A stretch of 64,000 bases of DNA from Paraburkholderia nodosa (GCF_001718195.1 NZ_MCNV01000027.1:33559-97558), one strand, 5' to 3'; shown: positions 30,012 to 39,579, counted from the stretch's first letter. Made by a program: numbers and translations. Notes: generated from the letters alone by a model not told the origin.

Positions 30012-30017
30012 TATAAT
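30012..30017 (+). promoter_or_regulatory. Candidate -10 element for the yadGH-bolA-murA run
   Basis: Perfect TATAAT about 170 bases before the ABC ATPase start. No matching -35 hexamer is evident. Confidence 0.35.
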
Positions 30018-30185
30018 CAACCGTTTTTTGGGCGCTGCCTCGGCGCAAAAAGTGCCGCCTGGTACGTAATAAGCGTGCAGTGAGACAGCAAAGCCGGCCT
30101 GATAAGCCGTCCCCAATTCCGGTCTTCCCCGCAGCATTGATGCACTCTTGAGCCGCGCCGTTCGCAAACGGGCGGCGTATTAGTC

Positions 30186-31112
30186 ATGCCAGCCATAGAA
30201 ATCCGTAACGTCAAGAAGCGCTACAGGTCGCTTCAGGCGCTCAAGGGCGTCAGCTTCACGGTCGAAGACGGCGAGTTCTTCGGGCTGCTCGGCCCGAACG
30301 GCGCGGGCAAGACGACGCTCATCAGCATTCTTGCCGGCCTCGCGCGCGCGGACGAGGGCTCGATCGCCGTCCGCGGCCACGATGTCGTCGCCGACTACCG
30401 CAACGCCCGCCGCAACCTGGGCGTCGTGCCGCAGGAACTGGTGTTCGATCCGTTCTTTACCGTGCGCGAGACACTGCGCATCCAGTCCGGCTACTTCGGT
30501 CTGCGCAACAACGACGCGTGGATCGACGAAGTCATGGCCAATCTCGATCTCACAGAGAAAGCCGACGTGAACATGCGCGCGCTGTCCGGCGGAATGAAGC
30601 GCCGCGTGCTCGTGGCGCAGGCGCTCGTGCACCGGCCGCCCGTGATCGTGCTCGACGAACCTACCGCCGGCGTGGACGTGGAACTGCGCCAGACGCTCTG
30701 GAAGTTCATCGCGCGCCTGAACCGCGAAGGGCACACCATCGTGCTCACCACGCACTATCTCGAAGAAGCCGAGCAGTTATGCGACCGCATCGCCATGCTC
30801 CGGCGCGGCGAGATGGTCGCGCTCGAGCGCACGAGTGCGCTGCTGCAGCGCTTCGCCGGCACGCAGCTGTTCCTGCGCTTCTCGGAAGGCGTGCTGCCGA
30901 GCGATCTGCGCGCGCTCGAAGTCGATCCGGCGGGCGCCAGCGCACACCAGCATCTGCTGCGCCTCGCGAGCTACGACGACGTGGAGCGTATTCTGGCCAA
31001 GTGCCGCGGGAACGGCTGCAAGCTCGAAGAAGTGGAAGTGCGCAAGGCCGATCTGGAGGATGTCTTCGTGCAGGTGATGAACGGTCCTGAAGTGGTCGAG
31101 GGTCTCGCATGA
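30186..31112 (+). CDS. yadG: ABC exporter ATPase (YadG type)
   Basis: ATP-binding subunit of an ABC-2 type exporter, 308 residues. Walker A GPNGAGKTTL (about 38), signature ALSGGMKRRVLVAQAL, Walker B VIVLDEPTAGVD and the switch histidine in LTTHYLEEAEQLCDRIAML are intact. It is coupled to the permease gene by an ATGA overlap. The E. coli YadGH pair has no settled substrate; a polysaccharide or drug role would be a guess. Its place between mlaB and bolA-murA interrupts the mla-ibaG-murA order known from E. coli. Confidence 0.88.
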   Translation: MPAIEIRNVKKRYRSLQALKGVSFTVEDGEFFGLLGPNGAGKTTLISILAGLARADEGSIAVRGHDVVADYRNARRNLGVVPQELVFDPFFTVRETLRIQSGYFGLRNNDAWIDEVMANLDLTEKADVNMRALSGGMKRRVLVAQALVHRPPVIVLDEPTAGVDVELRQTLWKFIARLNREGHTIVLTTHYLEEAEQLCDRIAMLRRGEMVALERTSALLQRFAGTQLFLRFSEGVLPSDLRALEVDPAGASAHQHLLRLASYDDVERILAKCRGNGCKLEEVEVRKADLEDVFVQVMNGPEVVEGLA

Positions 31113-31864
31113 GCGGTTTCCGTACGCTGTTCTACAAGGAAGTGCTGCGGTTCTGGAAGGTCGCTTTCCAGACCGTGCTCGCGCCCGTCATTACCGCGCT
31201 GCTCTATCTCACGATCTTCGGCCATGCGCTGCGCGGCCACGTCGAGGTGTATCCGGGCGTGGAGTACACGAGCTTCCTGATTCCCGGCCTCGTGATGATG
31301 AGCGTGCTGCAGAACGCCTTTGCGAACAGCTCGTCGTCGTTGATCCAGTCGAAGATCACGGGCAATCTTGTATTCGTGCTGTTGCCGCCGCTCGCTGCAT
31401 GGGAGATGTTCGGCGCCTACGTGCTCGCCTCGATCGTGCGCGGCCTCGCCGTTGGCGCGGGCGTGTTCGTCGTGACGATCTGGTTCGTTCCGATGAGCTT
31501 CGCCGCGCCGTTCTACATCCTCGCGTTCGCGGTGCTCGGCTCGGCGATCCTCGGCACGCTCGGCCTGATCGCCGGGATCTGGGCGGAGAAGTTCGACCAG
31601 CTCGCGGCGTTTCAGAACTTTCTCATCATGCCGCTCACGTTTCTTTCGGGCGTGTTTTATTCGACGCATACGCTGCCGCCCCTGTGGCGCGAAGTGTCGC
31701 GGCTCAATCCGTTCTTTTACATGATCGATGGCTTCCGCTTCGGGTTCTTCGGCCTGTCCGACATCAACCCGCTCGTGAGCCTGTCGATCGTTTTCGTGTT
31801 TTTCGTGGCGCTGGCCACGCTCGCCATGCGTTTGCTCGCGAGCGGGTACAAGCTGCGTCACTAA
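31109..31864 (+). CDS. yadH: ABC-2 type permease (YadH type)
   Basis: Membrane partner of the preceding ATPase, 251 residues with six hydrophobic helices. The ABC-2 family signature is seen: FYKEVLRFWKVAFQTVLAPVITALLYLTIFG at the start, YTSFLIPGLVMMSVLQNAF, and the FLIMPLTFLSGVFYSTHTLPP loop followed by NPFFYMIDGFR. bolA follows after 15 bases, so the three genes are probably one transcript. Confidence 0.9.
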   Translation: MSGFRTLFYKEVLRFWKVAFQTVLAPVITALLYLTIFGHALRGHVEVYPGVEYTSFLIPGLVMMSVLQNAFANSSSSLIQSKITGNLVFVLLPPLAAWEMFGAYVLASIVRGLAVGAGVFVVTIWFVPMSFAAPFYILAFAVLGSAILGTLGLIAGIWAEKFDQLAAFQNFLIMPLTFLSGVFYSTHTLPPLWREVSRLNPFFYMIDGFRFGFFGLSDINPLVSLSIVFVFFVALATLAMRLLASGYKLRH

Positions 31865-31879
31865 GCAGGAGCCATACTC

Positions 31880-32119
31880 ATGTTGCCGACTCCGGAACAG
31901 ATCAAGCAGTACATCTCGGCAGGGCTCGCGTGCGAGCACCTCGAAGTCGAAGGCGATGGCCAGCACTTCTTCGCGACGATCGTCTCCTCAGCATTCGACG
32001 GCAAGCGCTTGATCCAGCGCCATCAGCTCGTCTACGCGGCGCTCGGCGACCGCATGCGCGAGGAAATCCACGCGCTCAGCATGAAGACGCTCACGCCCGC
32101 CGAATGGCAGAACGCATAA
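31880..32119 (+). CDS. ibaG: BolA family protein (IbaG-like)
   Basis: Small BolA-fold protein of 79 residues with the family pattern: GLACEHLEVEGDGQHFFATIVSSAFDGKRLIQRHQLVYAALGD then EIHALSMKTLTPAEW. The conserved histidine in RHQLVY is present, used with monothiol glutaredoxins to bind 2Fe-2S. A GGAG ribosome site precedes the ATG. Placement next to murA matches ibaG-murA in E. coli, which is why IbaG is favoured over BolA itself. Confidence 0.88.
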   Translation: MLPTPEQIKQYISAGLACEHLEVEGDGQHFFATIVSSAFDGKRLIQRHQLVYAALGDRMREEIHALSMKTLTPAEWQNA

Positions 32120-32227
32120 TCTGGAATCTCAGTGCGAATTACCCAGGACAAAGACGCCGCCGCGAGCGGCGCAGCTCAACACCAAGCGACCCTGCAAACC
32201 GGCCGCACCGATCAGGAAACCTCAGGC

Positions 32228-33490
32228 ATGGATAAACTCGTCATCGTCGGCGGGCAGAAGCTCGCAGGGGAAGTGGCTGTTTCCGGTGCAAAGAATGCGG
32301 CGCTGCCCATTCTCTGCGCGGGCCTTCTGAGCGCGGAACCCGTTCATCTGGACAACGTGCCCGACCTTCAGGACGTGCGCACCACGCTCAAGCTGCTCGG
32401 CCAGATGGGCGTGCGTACCGAGCAGAACGGCGCGCGCGTGCAGCTCGACGCCTCGAAGGTCAACAATCTCGTCGCGCCGTACGAGCTCGTGAAGACCATG
32501 CGCGCGTCGATCCTCGTGCTCGGGCCGCTCGTCGCGCGCTTCGGCGAGGCGAAGGTGTCGCTGCCGGGCGGCTGCGCGATCGGCGCGCGCCCCGTGGATC
32601 AGCACATCAAGGGCCTGCAGGCGATGGGCGCCGAGATCAACATCGAGCACGGCTTCATCGAGGCGCGCGCGAAGCGCCTGAAGGGCGCGCGCATCGTCAC
32701 CGACATGATCACGGTCACCGGCACGGAAAACCTGCTGATGGCCGCCGTACTCGCCGATGGCGAAACGGTGATCGAGAACGCCGCGCGCGAGCCCGAAGTG
32801 GGCGACCTCGCGCACCTGCTCGTGGCGATGGGCGCGAAGATCGAAGGCATCGGCACCGACCGCCTCGTCATTCAAGGTGTGGACAAGCTCCACGGCGCGC
32901 ACCACACCGTCATTCCGGACCGTATCGAAGCGGGCACGTTCCTGTGCGCGGTCGCGGCCGCGGGCGGCGACGTCACGCTGCGCCACGTGCGTCCGCACAT
33001 CCTCGACGCCGTCACCGACAAGCTGCGCGAAGCGGGCGTGACGATCGAAGAGGGCGACGACTGGATGCGCGTGCGCATGCACGAGCGCGCGCGTGCCGTA
33101 AACGTGCGCACCTCCGAATATCCGGCGTTCCCGACCGACATGCAGGCGCAGTTCATGGCGCTCAACACGATCGCGGACGGCACCTCGCAAGTGGTCGAAA
33201 ACATCTTCGAAAACCGCTTCATGCACGTGCAGGAACTCAATCGCCTGGGCGCCCACATCACGATCGACGGCAAGACGGCGCTCGTCGCCGGTGTCGAGAA
33301 GCTCTCGGGCGCGAAGGTGATGGCAACCGACCTGCGCGCCTCGGCGAGCCTCGTGATCGCGGGCCTGTGCGCGGACGGCGAAACGCTGATCGACCGCATC
33401 TATCACCTCGACCGCGGCTACGACCGCATGGAAGAGAAGCTCACGAAGATCGGCGCGAACGTGAAGCGGATCAAGGGGAGCGCGCAATGA
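32228..33490 (+). CDS. murA: UDP-N-acetylglucosamine 1-carboxyvinyltransferase MurA
   Basis: Transfers enolpyruvate from PEP to UDP-GlcNAc, the first committed step of peptidoglycan synthesis and the fosfomycin target. From ATG 32228 (MDKLVIVGG, preceded by AGGAAA) it has 420 residues; the frame is open 32 codons upstream but unlike MurA. The catalytic Cys116 sits in LPGGCAIGARPVD, so the enzyme should be fosfomycin-sensitive at this residue. The GAKNAALP, RASILVLGPL and PTDMQAQFMAL segments are normal. Its stop overlaps the hisG start by four bases. Confidence 0.96.
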   Translation: MDKLVIVGGQKLAGEVAVSGAKNAALPILCAGLLSAEPVHLDNVPDLQDVRTTLKLLGQMGVRTEQNGARVQLDASKVNNLVAPYELVKTMRASILVLGPLVARFGEAKVSLPGGCAIGARPVDQHIKGLQAMGAEINIEHGFIEARAKRLKGARIVTDMITVTGTENLLMAAVLADGETVIENAAREPEVGDLAHLLVAMGAKIEGIGTDRLVIQGVDKLHGAHHTVIPDRIEAGTFLCAVAAAGGDVTLRHVRPHILDAVTDKLREAGVTIEEGDDWMRVRMHERARAVNVRTSEYPAFPTDMQAQFMALNTIADGTSQVVENIFENRFMHVQELNRLGAHITIDGKTALVAGVEKLSGAKVMATDLRASASLVIAGLCADGETLIDRIYHLDRGYDRMEEKLTKIGANVKRIKGSAQ

Positions 33491-34185
33491 GCACGGTCGA
33501 GTCGAGGCCCACGCCGGCGGCCGCGGCCAGCGCGCCGCTCACGCTTGCGCTCTCGAAGGGCCGCATCTTCGAAGAGACGATGCCGCTGCTCGCGGCGGCC
33601 GGCGTGCATGTGACGGAAGACCCGGAAACCTCGCGCAAGCTCATTCTGCCGACGACCGACCCGAACCTGCGCGTGATCATCGTGCGCGCGACCGACGTGC
33701 CCACCTACGTGGAGTACGGCGCCGCGGACTTCGGCGTGGCGGGCAAGGACGTGCTCAACGAGCACGGCGGCGGCGGCCTGTATCAGCCGATCGATCTCGA
33801 CATCGCGCGCTGCCGTCTTTCGGTGGCCGTGAAGGGCGGCTTCGACTACGCGAACGCGGTGCGCCAGGGCGCGCGCCTGCGCGTGGCGACCAAGTACACG
33901 GAAGCCGCGCGCCAGCACTTCGCGGCCAAGGGCGTGCACGTCGACCTCATCAAGCTGTACGGCTCGATGGAACTCGCGCCGCTCGTGGGCCTCGCCGACG
34001 CGATCGTCGACCTCGTCAGCACGGGCGGCACGCTGCGCGCGAACAATCTGGTCGAGGTCGAGGAGATCATGGAGATCTCGTCGCGCCTCGTCGTGAATCA
34101 GGCGGCGCTCAAGCTCAAGCGCGCCGCGCTGCGGCCGATCATCGACGCGTTCGAACGCGCGTCGCGCGGCACGCAGGCGAGCTGA
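33487..34185 (+). CDS. hisG: ATP phosphoribosyltransferase HisG, short form
   Basis: First enzyme of histidine synthesis: condenses ATP and PRPP. The 232-residue product has the short-form architecture (LTLALSKGRIFEETMPLLAAAGV, VEYGAADFGVAGKDVL, SGGT-type loop DLVSTGGTLRANNLVE) and lacks the C-terminal regulatory domain of the long form. Short HisG needs HisZ for activity and histidine feedback; no hisZ is in this window, so it must be elsewhere. The start overlaps the murA stop, coupling the his genes to murA. Confidence 0.96.
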   Translation: MSTVESRPTPAAAASAPLTLALSKGRIFEETMPLLAAAGVHVTEDPETSRKLILPTTDPNLRVIIVRATDVPTYVEYGAADFGVAGKDVLNEHGGGGLYQPIDLDIARCRLSVAVKGGFDYANAVRQGARLRVATKYTEAARQHFAAKGVHVDLIKLYGSMELAPLVGLADAIVDLVSTGGTLRANNLVEVEEIMEISSRLVVNQAALKLKRAALRPIIDAFERASRGTQAS

Positions 34186-34283
34186 CCGGGTAGAAGCAAA
34201 GGGCAGGCGCAATGACGCGCCGCCTCGCGCGCAGTGCGCCTCAAACGGTGCGGCGCGCACAAACGTAACGGATGGATACCAGC

Positions 34284-35603
34284 ATGGCTATCACGATGCG
34301 CAAACTCGATTCCGGCGCCGAAGGCTTCAAAAAGGCGCTGCACGCGGTGCTCGCCTTCGAGGCGAGCGAGGACGAGGCCATCGAGCGCTCCGTCGCGCAG
34401 ATTCTCGCCGACGTCAAGGCGCGCGGCGACGCCGCCGTGCTCGACTACACGAACCGCTTCGACCGCCTTGCCGCCCCGAGCGTCGCGGCGCTCGAACTGC
34501 CGTTCAGCGAACTCGAAGCGGCGCTGGAAAGCCTCGAGCCCAAGCAGCGCGCGGCGCTCGAAGCCGCGGCGGCGCGCGTGCGCGGCTACCACGAGAAGCA
34601 GCGCATCGAGTGCGGCTCGCATAGCTGGCAGTACACCGAATCCGACGGCACGGTGCTCGGCCAGAAGGTCACGCCGCTCGACCGCGTGGGCCTTTATGTG
34701 CCCGGCGGCAAGGCCGCGTATCCGTCGTCCGTGCTGATGAACGCCATTCCCGCGCGGGTCGCGGGCGTACGCGAAATCATCATGGTCGTGCCCACGCCGG
34801 ACGGCGTGAAGAACCCGCTCGTGCTGGCGGCAGCGCTGCTCGGCGGCGTCGATCGCGTGTTCACGATCGGCGGTGCGCAGGCCGTGGCGGCGCTCGCCTA
34901 CGGCACGGACACGATCCCCGCCGTCGACAAGATCTGCGGCCCGGGCAACGCCTATGTCGCGTCGGCCAAGCGCCGCGTGTTCGGCACGGTCGGCATCGAC
35001 ATGATCGCGGGCCCCTCGGAAATCCTCGTAATTTGCGACGGCACGACCGATCCGCGCTGGGTGGCGATGGACCTGTTCTCGCAGGCCGAGCACGACGAGC
35101 TCGCGCAGTCCATCCTGCTGTGCCCGGACGAGAGCTTCATCAAGCGCGTGGAAGACGCCATCGACGAGCTGCTGCCCGCCATGCCGCGCGCCGAAGTCAT
35201 CGCCACGTCGCTCACGAATCGCGGCGCGCTCGTGAAGGTGCGCGACATGGCCGAGGCCTGCGCCATCGCCAACGAGATCGCGCCGGAGCACCTCGAGATC
35301 TCGGCGCTGGAGCCGCAGAAGTGGGGCGCCGAAATCCGCCACGCGGGCGCGATTTTCCTTGGCCGCTACACGAGCGAGAGCCTCGGCGACTACTGCGCGG
35401 GGCCGAATCACGTGCTGCCTACGTCTCGTACCGCACGTTTCTCGTCGCCGCTTGGCGTCTATGATTTCATCAAGCGTTCGAGCCTCATCGAGGTGAGCGC
35501 GGAAGGCGCGCAAACGCTCGGCGAGATCGCGGCCGAGCTGGCCTACGGCGAAGGCCTGCAAGCCCACGCGCGCAGTGCCGAATTCCGCATGAAGCAGGTG
35601 TAA
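34284..35603 (+). CDS. hisD: Histidinol dehydrogenase HisD
   Basis: Catalyses the last two steps of histidine synthesis, L-histidinol to L-histidine, with zinc and NAD. From ATG 34284 (MAITMRKLDS) the product is 439 residues; an ATG four codons earlier is also possible. Family segments PLDRVGLYVPGGKAAYPSSVLMN, DKICGPGNAYVASAKR, AGPSEILVICD, QAEHDELAQSILL and GPNHVLPT are intact, including the zinc ligands in the last two. Confidence 0.95.
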   Translation: MAITMRKLDSGAEGFKKALHAVLAFEASEDEAIERSVAQILADVKARGDAAVLDYTNRFDRLAAPSVAALELPFSELEAALESLEPKQRAALEAAAARVRGYHEKQRIECGSHSWQYTESDGTVLGQKVTPLDRVGLYVPGGKAAYPSSVLMNAIPARVAGVREIIMVVPTPDGVKNPLVLAAALLGGVDRVFTIGGAQAVAALAYGTDTIPAVDKICGPGNAYVASAKRRVFGTVGIDMIAGPSEILVICDGTTDPRWVAMDLFSQAEHDELAQSILLCPDESFIKRVEDAIDELLPAMPRAEVIATSLTNRGALVKVRDMAEACAIANEIAPEHLEISALEPQKWGAEIRHAGAIFLGRYTSESLGDYCAGPNHVLPTSRTARFSSPLGVYDFIKRSSLIEVSAEGAQTLGEIAAELAYGEGLQAHARSAEFRMKQV

Positions 35604-35812
35604 GGCACGCCTCGCAACTGGCAGAAGCCGGTTGAATGCGCCGCCGCGCAGCATGGAGACGTTGCGCGGCAGCAAGTCCCGCGAGTGCGCGGGGCGCAGC
35701 AGTTGGCCTTCAGTTTGACCCGCACGCAGCAGAGACCACGACGATAACCAGGGCAGCCGGCTTGCCGAGCTGCCCGTGCCGGCGGCCCCGCTTTCGCGAG
35801 CCGCCTTTCGAC

Positions 35813-36889
35813 ATGACGACACCACAAGACATCATCCGTCGCGACGTGCTCGCGATGACGAGTTACCCCGTGCCCGACGCTTCCGGTTTCGTGAAGCTCG
35901 ACGCCATGGAGAACCCGTTTGCCCTGCCCGCCGACCTCGCAGCGCTTCTGGGCGAACGCCTCGCGGCGGTCGCGCTCAACCGCTATCCCGCGCCGCGCCC
36001 CGAGGCGCTGATCGCGAAGCTCAAAGAGACGATGCGCGTGCCCGCGGACTGCGACGTGCTGCTCGGCAACGGCTCGGACGAGATCATCAGCATGATCACC
36101 ATGGCGTGCGCGAAGCCGGGCGCGAAGGTGCTCGCGCCGGTGCCGGGCTTCGTCATGTACGCGATGTCGGCGAAGCTCGCGCAGCTGGAATTCGTCGGCG
36201 TGCCGCTCAAGAGCGACTTCACGCTCGACCTCGAAGCGACGCTCGCGGCCATTGCTGAGCACACGCCTGCGGTGATCTGGCTGGCCTACCCGAACAACCC
36301 CACGGGCACGCTGTTCGACGACGCCGACATCGAGCGCGTGATCGCGGCGGCGAAAGAAGCGAAGAGCCTCGTGGTGATCGACGAGGCCTACCAGCCGTTC
36401 GCGATGCAAAGCTGGATGCCGCGCGCGGGCGAGTTCGACAACGTGGTCGTGATGCGCACGATGTCGAAGCTCGGGCTCGCGGGCATCCGCCTCGGCTATC
36501 TGGCCGGGCGGCCGTCATGGCTCAACGAGTTCGACAAGGTGCGTCCGCCCTACAACGTGAACGTGCTCACGCAGGCGGCGGCGGATCTGCTGCTCGATCA
36601 TGTGGACGTGCTCGATGCGCAGGCCGCCGAATTGCGCGCGCAACGTGCGACGCTGGCCGCCGAAGTGGCGAAGCTGCCGGGCGCCGAGGTGTTCGAAAGC
36701 GCGGGCAATTTCCTGCTCGTGCGCGTGCCCGACGCGGCGGCAGTTTTCGACACGCTGCTGTCTGCCCGGATTCTGATCAAAAACGTGGGTAAAATGCACC
36801 CATTGCTTGCGAACTGCGTGCGCCTGACCGTTGGCACCCCCGACGAAAACGCGCAATTGCTCGCCGCCCTGAAGCTCGTGCTCCGTTAG
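35813..36889 (+). CDS. hisC: Histidinol-phosphate aminotransferase HisC
   Basis: PLP enzyme that makes histidinol phosphate from imidazole acetol phosphate and glutamate. I use ATG 35813 (MTTPQDIIRRDV), giving 358 residues; the frame runs open upstream to 35636, but that part is not family sequence. LDAMENPF, LGNGSDEII, YPNNPTGTLF, VIDEAYQPF and the Schiff-base lysine in MSKLGLAGIRLGY are present. A 209-base gap separates it from hisD and shows no gene. Confidence 0.95.
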   Translation: MTTPQDIIRRDVLAMTSYPVPDASGFVKLDAMENPFALPADLAALLGERLAAVALNRYPAPRPEALIAKLKETMRVPADCDVLLGNGSDEIISMITMACAKPGAKVLAPVPGFVMYAMSAKLAQLEFVGVPLKSDFTLDLEATLAAIAEHTPAVIWLAYPNNPTGTLFDDADIERVIAAAKEAKSLVVIDEAYQPFAMQSWMPRAGEFDNVVVMRTMSKLGLAGIRLGYLAGRPSWLNEFDKVRPPYNVNVLTQAAADLLLDHVDVLDAQAAELRAQRATLAAEVAKLPGAEVFESAGNFLLVRVPDAAAVFDTLLSARILIKNVGKMHPLLANCVRLTVGTPDENAQLLAALKLVLR

Positions 36890-36943
36890 GCCGATGCTTC
36901 GTTCTCCCACTCTCCTGTTACGGGCTGTTTGAAGGATATTGCC

Positions 36944-37531
36944 ATGCGCGTCGCGCAAGTCGTTCGCAACACCAGCGAAACGCAAATCCGCGTGAAACTC
37001 AATCTGGACGGCACCGGCGAGCAAAAGCTCGCAACCGGTGTGCCGTTTCTCGACCACATGCTCGACCAGATCGCACGACACGGTCTGATCGATCTCGAGG
37101 TCGAGGCGCATGGCGACACGCACATCGACGACCACCATACGGTGGAAGACGTCGGCATCACGCTCGGCCAGGCGGTGGCGCAGGCCATCGGCGACAAGAA
37201 GGGCATTCGCCGCTACGGCCACGCCTATGTGCCGCTCGACGAAGCGCTCTCGCGCGTCGTGATCGACTTCTCGGGCCGACCGGGCCTCGAATTCCACGTG
37301 CCGTTCACGCGCGCGCGCATCGGCACGTTCGACGTCGACCTGTCGATCGAATTTTTTCGCGGCTTCGTGAACCATGCAGGCGTGACGCTGCACATCGACA
37401 ATCTGCGCGGCCTCAACGCGCACCATCAGATGGAAACCGTGTTCAAGGCATTCGGCCGCGCGCTGCGCCAGGCGGCCGAACTGGACGAACGTCAGGCGGG
37501 CAAGATTCCGTCGACGAAGGGCAGCCTCTAG
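36944..37531 (+). CDS. hisB: Imidazoleglycerol-phosphate dehydratase HisB
   Basis: Monofunctional IGP dehydratase of 195 residues, without the phosphatase domain fused in E. coli HisB. ATG 36944 is preceded by GAAGGA. The manganese-binding histidines lie in FLDHMLDQIARHG, DDHHTVEDVGI and NAHHQMETVFKA, and the family RIGTFDVDLSIEFFRGFVNHA is intact. The following 257 bases up to hisH contain no gene I can support. Confidence 0.96.
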   Translation: MRVAQVVRNTSETQIRVKLNLDGTGEQKLATGVPFLDHMLDQIARHGLIDLEVEAHGDTHIDDHHTVEDVGITLGQAVAQAIGDKKGIRRYGHAYVPLDEALSRVVIDFSGRPGLEFHVPFTRARIGTFDVDLSIEFFRGFVNHAGVTLHIDNLRGLNAHHQMETVFKAFGRALRQAAELDERQAGKIPSTKGSL

Positions 37532-37788
37532 GCGACGCCTTTCACCGACCAGAAGGCCGGCCGCGCTACGCGCACTGTGCCGGGCGCATGCCTGGGCAGG
37601 ACTTCGAGCGCGCCGCGCCGGGGCCGTCGCCCACATGCTGCGTGCGCGCCACATTAGCCATTCGGCTTATGGGCTCGCACGCGCCGACTGGCGTACATTG
37701 ACGGCTTCGAAGGCAGATCAGGGCACATCGCGGCGCACATGCGTCCACACAGCCAAGGGCAAGGCCTTTTGAACAGGCCGGATTCGAG

Positions 37789-38430
37789 ATGAAAACTTCA
37801 ATTGCGATTGTTGATTATGGAATGGGCAACCTGCGTTCGGTGGCCCAGGCGCTGAGGCAGGCCGCGCCGGAAGCCGACGTGGCCATCGTCGAGCGTCCCG
37901 AGGCGATCCGTGCTGCCGACCGCGTGGTGCTGCCGGGGCAGGGTGCGATGCCCGACTGCATGCGCAGCCTCGCCGAGTCGGGCCTGCAGGACGCGGTGCT
38001 CGAAGCCTCGCGCACGAAGCCGCTCATGGGCGTGTGCGTGGGCGAGCAGATGCTGTTCGACTGGAGCGCGGAAGGCGGCACGAAGGGCCTGGGCCTGCTG
38101 CCCGGCAAGGTCGTGCGCTTCGATCTGGAAGGCCAGCTGCAGGACGACGGCTCGCGCTTCAAGGTCCCGCAAATGGGCTGGAACCGCGTGCGTCAGGCAC
38201 GCGCGCACGCCCTGTGGGACGGTGTGCCCGACGAAAGCTTCTTCTACTTCGTGCACAGCTACTATGTGGTTCCGGCGGATGCGTCGCACACCGTAGGCGA
38301 AACGCCGTACGGCGCGGCCTTTACCTCGGCAGTGGCGCGGGATAACATCTTCGCCACCCAATTCCACCCGGAAAAGAGCGCCGCTGCGGGTTTGCGCGTC
38401 TACCGCAACTTCGTCCACTGGAACCCCTGA
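37789..38430 (+). CDS. hisH: Imidazole glycerol phosphate synthase amidotransferase HisH
   Basis: Glutaminase subunit that supplies ammonia to HisF. The 213-residue class I amidotransferase has nucleophile Cys83 in GVCVGEQ and the His/Glu pair near 193-195 in TQFHPEKS. The VDYGMGNLRSV start and SYYVVPAD segment match the family. It begins a second his subcluster (hisHAFIE) after a gap that may carry its own promoter. Confidence 0.96.
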   Translation: MKTSIAIVDYGMGNLRSVAQALRQAAPEADVAIVERPEAIRAADRVVLPGQGAMPDCMRSLAESGLQDAVLEASRTKPLMGVCVGEQMLFDWSAEGGTKGLGLLPGKVVRFDLEGQLQDDGSRFKVPQMGWNRVRQARAHALWDGVPDESFFYFVHSYYVVPADASHTVGETPYGAAFTSAVARDNIFATQFHPEKSAAAGLRVYRNFVHWNP

Positions 38431-38604
38431 TTTCCTGCGGCGCTGACGCTCACAGCCGCCTTCGCGCACGCGCGCCGCGGCATTAGATTTGCGTTAGCAA
38501 GGCTGCCGAAAGAGTTGTACTAAACTAGCGAAACGGCGTCGGATCGGGCCTTTTTTCCGCCGGCGCTGCAGACTTCAACCCCATTCCCAGACACACCCGA
38601 AGCT

Positions 38605-39357
38605 ATGCTGCTGATTCCGGCCATCGATCTCAAAGACGGTCACTGCGTGCGCCTCAAACAAGGCGATATGGACCAGGCGACGATTTTCTCCGAGGAACCG
38701 GCGGCTATGGCCCGACACTGGGTCGAGCGCGGCGCGCGGCGCCTGCACCTCGTCGACCTCAACGGCGCGTTCGCCGGCAAGCCGAAGAACGAAGACGCGA
38801 TTCGCGAGATCATCCGCGAAGTCGGCGACGAGATTCCCGTGCAGCTCGGCGGCGGCATCCGCGACCTCGACACCATCGAGCGTTACCTCGACGACGGCCT
38901 GTCCTATGTGATCATCGGCACCGCCGCCGTCAAGAATCCGGGCTTCCTCCAGGAAGCATGCACCGCATTCGGGGGCCATATCATCGTGGGCCTCGACGCG
39001 AAAGACGGCAAGGTCGCGACCGACGGCTGGAGCAAGCTCACCGGTCACGAAGTCGTCGATCTCGCGCGCAAGTTCGAGGACTACGGCGTCGAGTCGATCA
39101 TCTACACCGACATCGGCCGGGACGGCATGCTCCAGGGCATCAACATCGAAGCGACGGTGCGCCTCGCGCGCGCGGTGAAGATTCCGATCATCGCGAGTGG
39201 CGGGCTTTCCAACCTCGGCGATATCGACGCACTGTGCGAAGTCGAGGACGAAGGCGTGGAAGGCGTGATCTGCGGCCGCGCGATCTACTCGGGCGACCTC
39301 GATTTCGCTGCCGCGCAAACGCGCGCAGACAGCCTGCGCGAATCGGACGACGCGTAA
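38605..39357 (+). CDS. hisA: ProFAR isomerase HisA
   Basis: Isomerises ProFAR to PRFAR; a beta/alpha barrel of 250 residues. LLIPAIDLKDGHCVRLKQGD carries the first catalytic aspartate, IPVQLGGGIR binds phosphate, and YTDIGRDGMLQGIN carries the second aspartate. Upstream, 174 bases contain a weak TACTAA -10-like sequence near 38519 but no gene. Confidence 0.96.
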   Translation: MLLIPAIDLKDGHCVRLKQGDMDQATIFSEEPAAMARHWVERGARRLHLVDLNGAFAGKPKNEDAIREIIREVGDEIPVQLGGGIRDLDTIERYLDDGLSYVIIGTAAVKNPGFLQEACTAFGGHIIVGLDAKDGKVATDGWSKLTGHEVVDLARKFEDYGVESIIYTDIGRDGMLQGINIEATVRLARAVKIPIIASGGLSNLGDIDALCEVEDEGVEGVICGRAIYSGDLDFAAAQTRADSLRESDDA

Positions 39358-39579
39358 AGCGTCGAATGCCGGCCTCCGTCACTGGAGGCCTTTTGTTTTG
39401 GCGCTGCGCCGCCATCTCCAAGGGGACTGGCGCTCGCGCGGGATAATTTCGCCTCAGGGCGCAAGGCACGGTGCAAAGCGCGCGACAATGGGCTGCGCGC
39501 CACGCCCGAACCGGGGCCGGCAGCCTTCTCGCGAAAGGTGCTCGCCGCACACACACCGACTGGCAACTTCGGCAAGATC

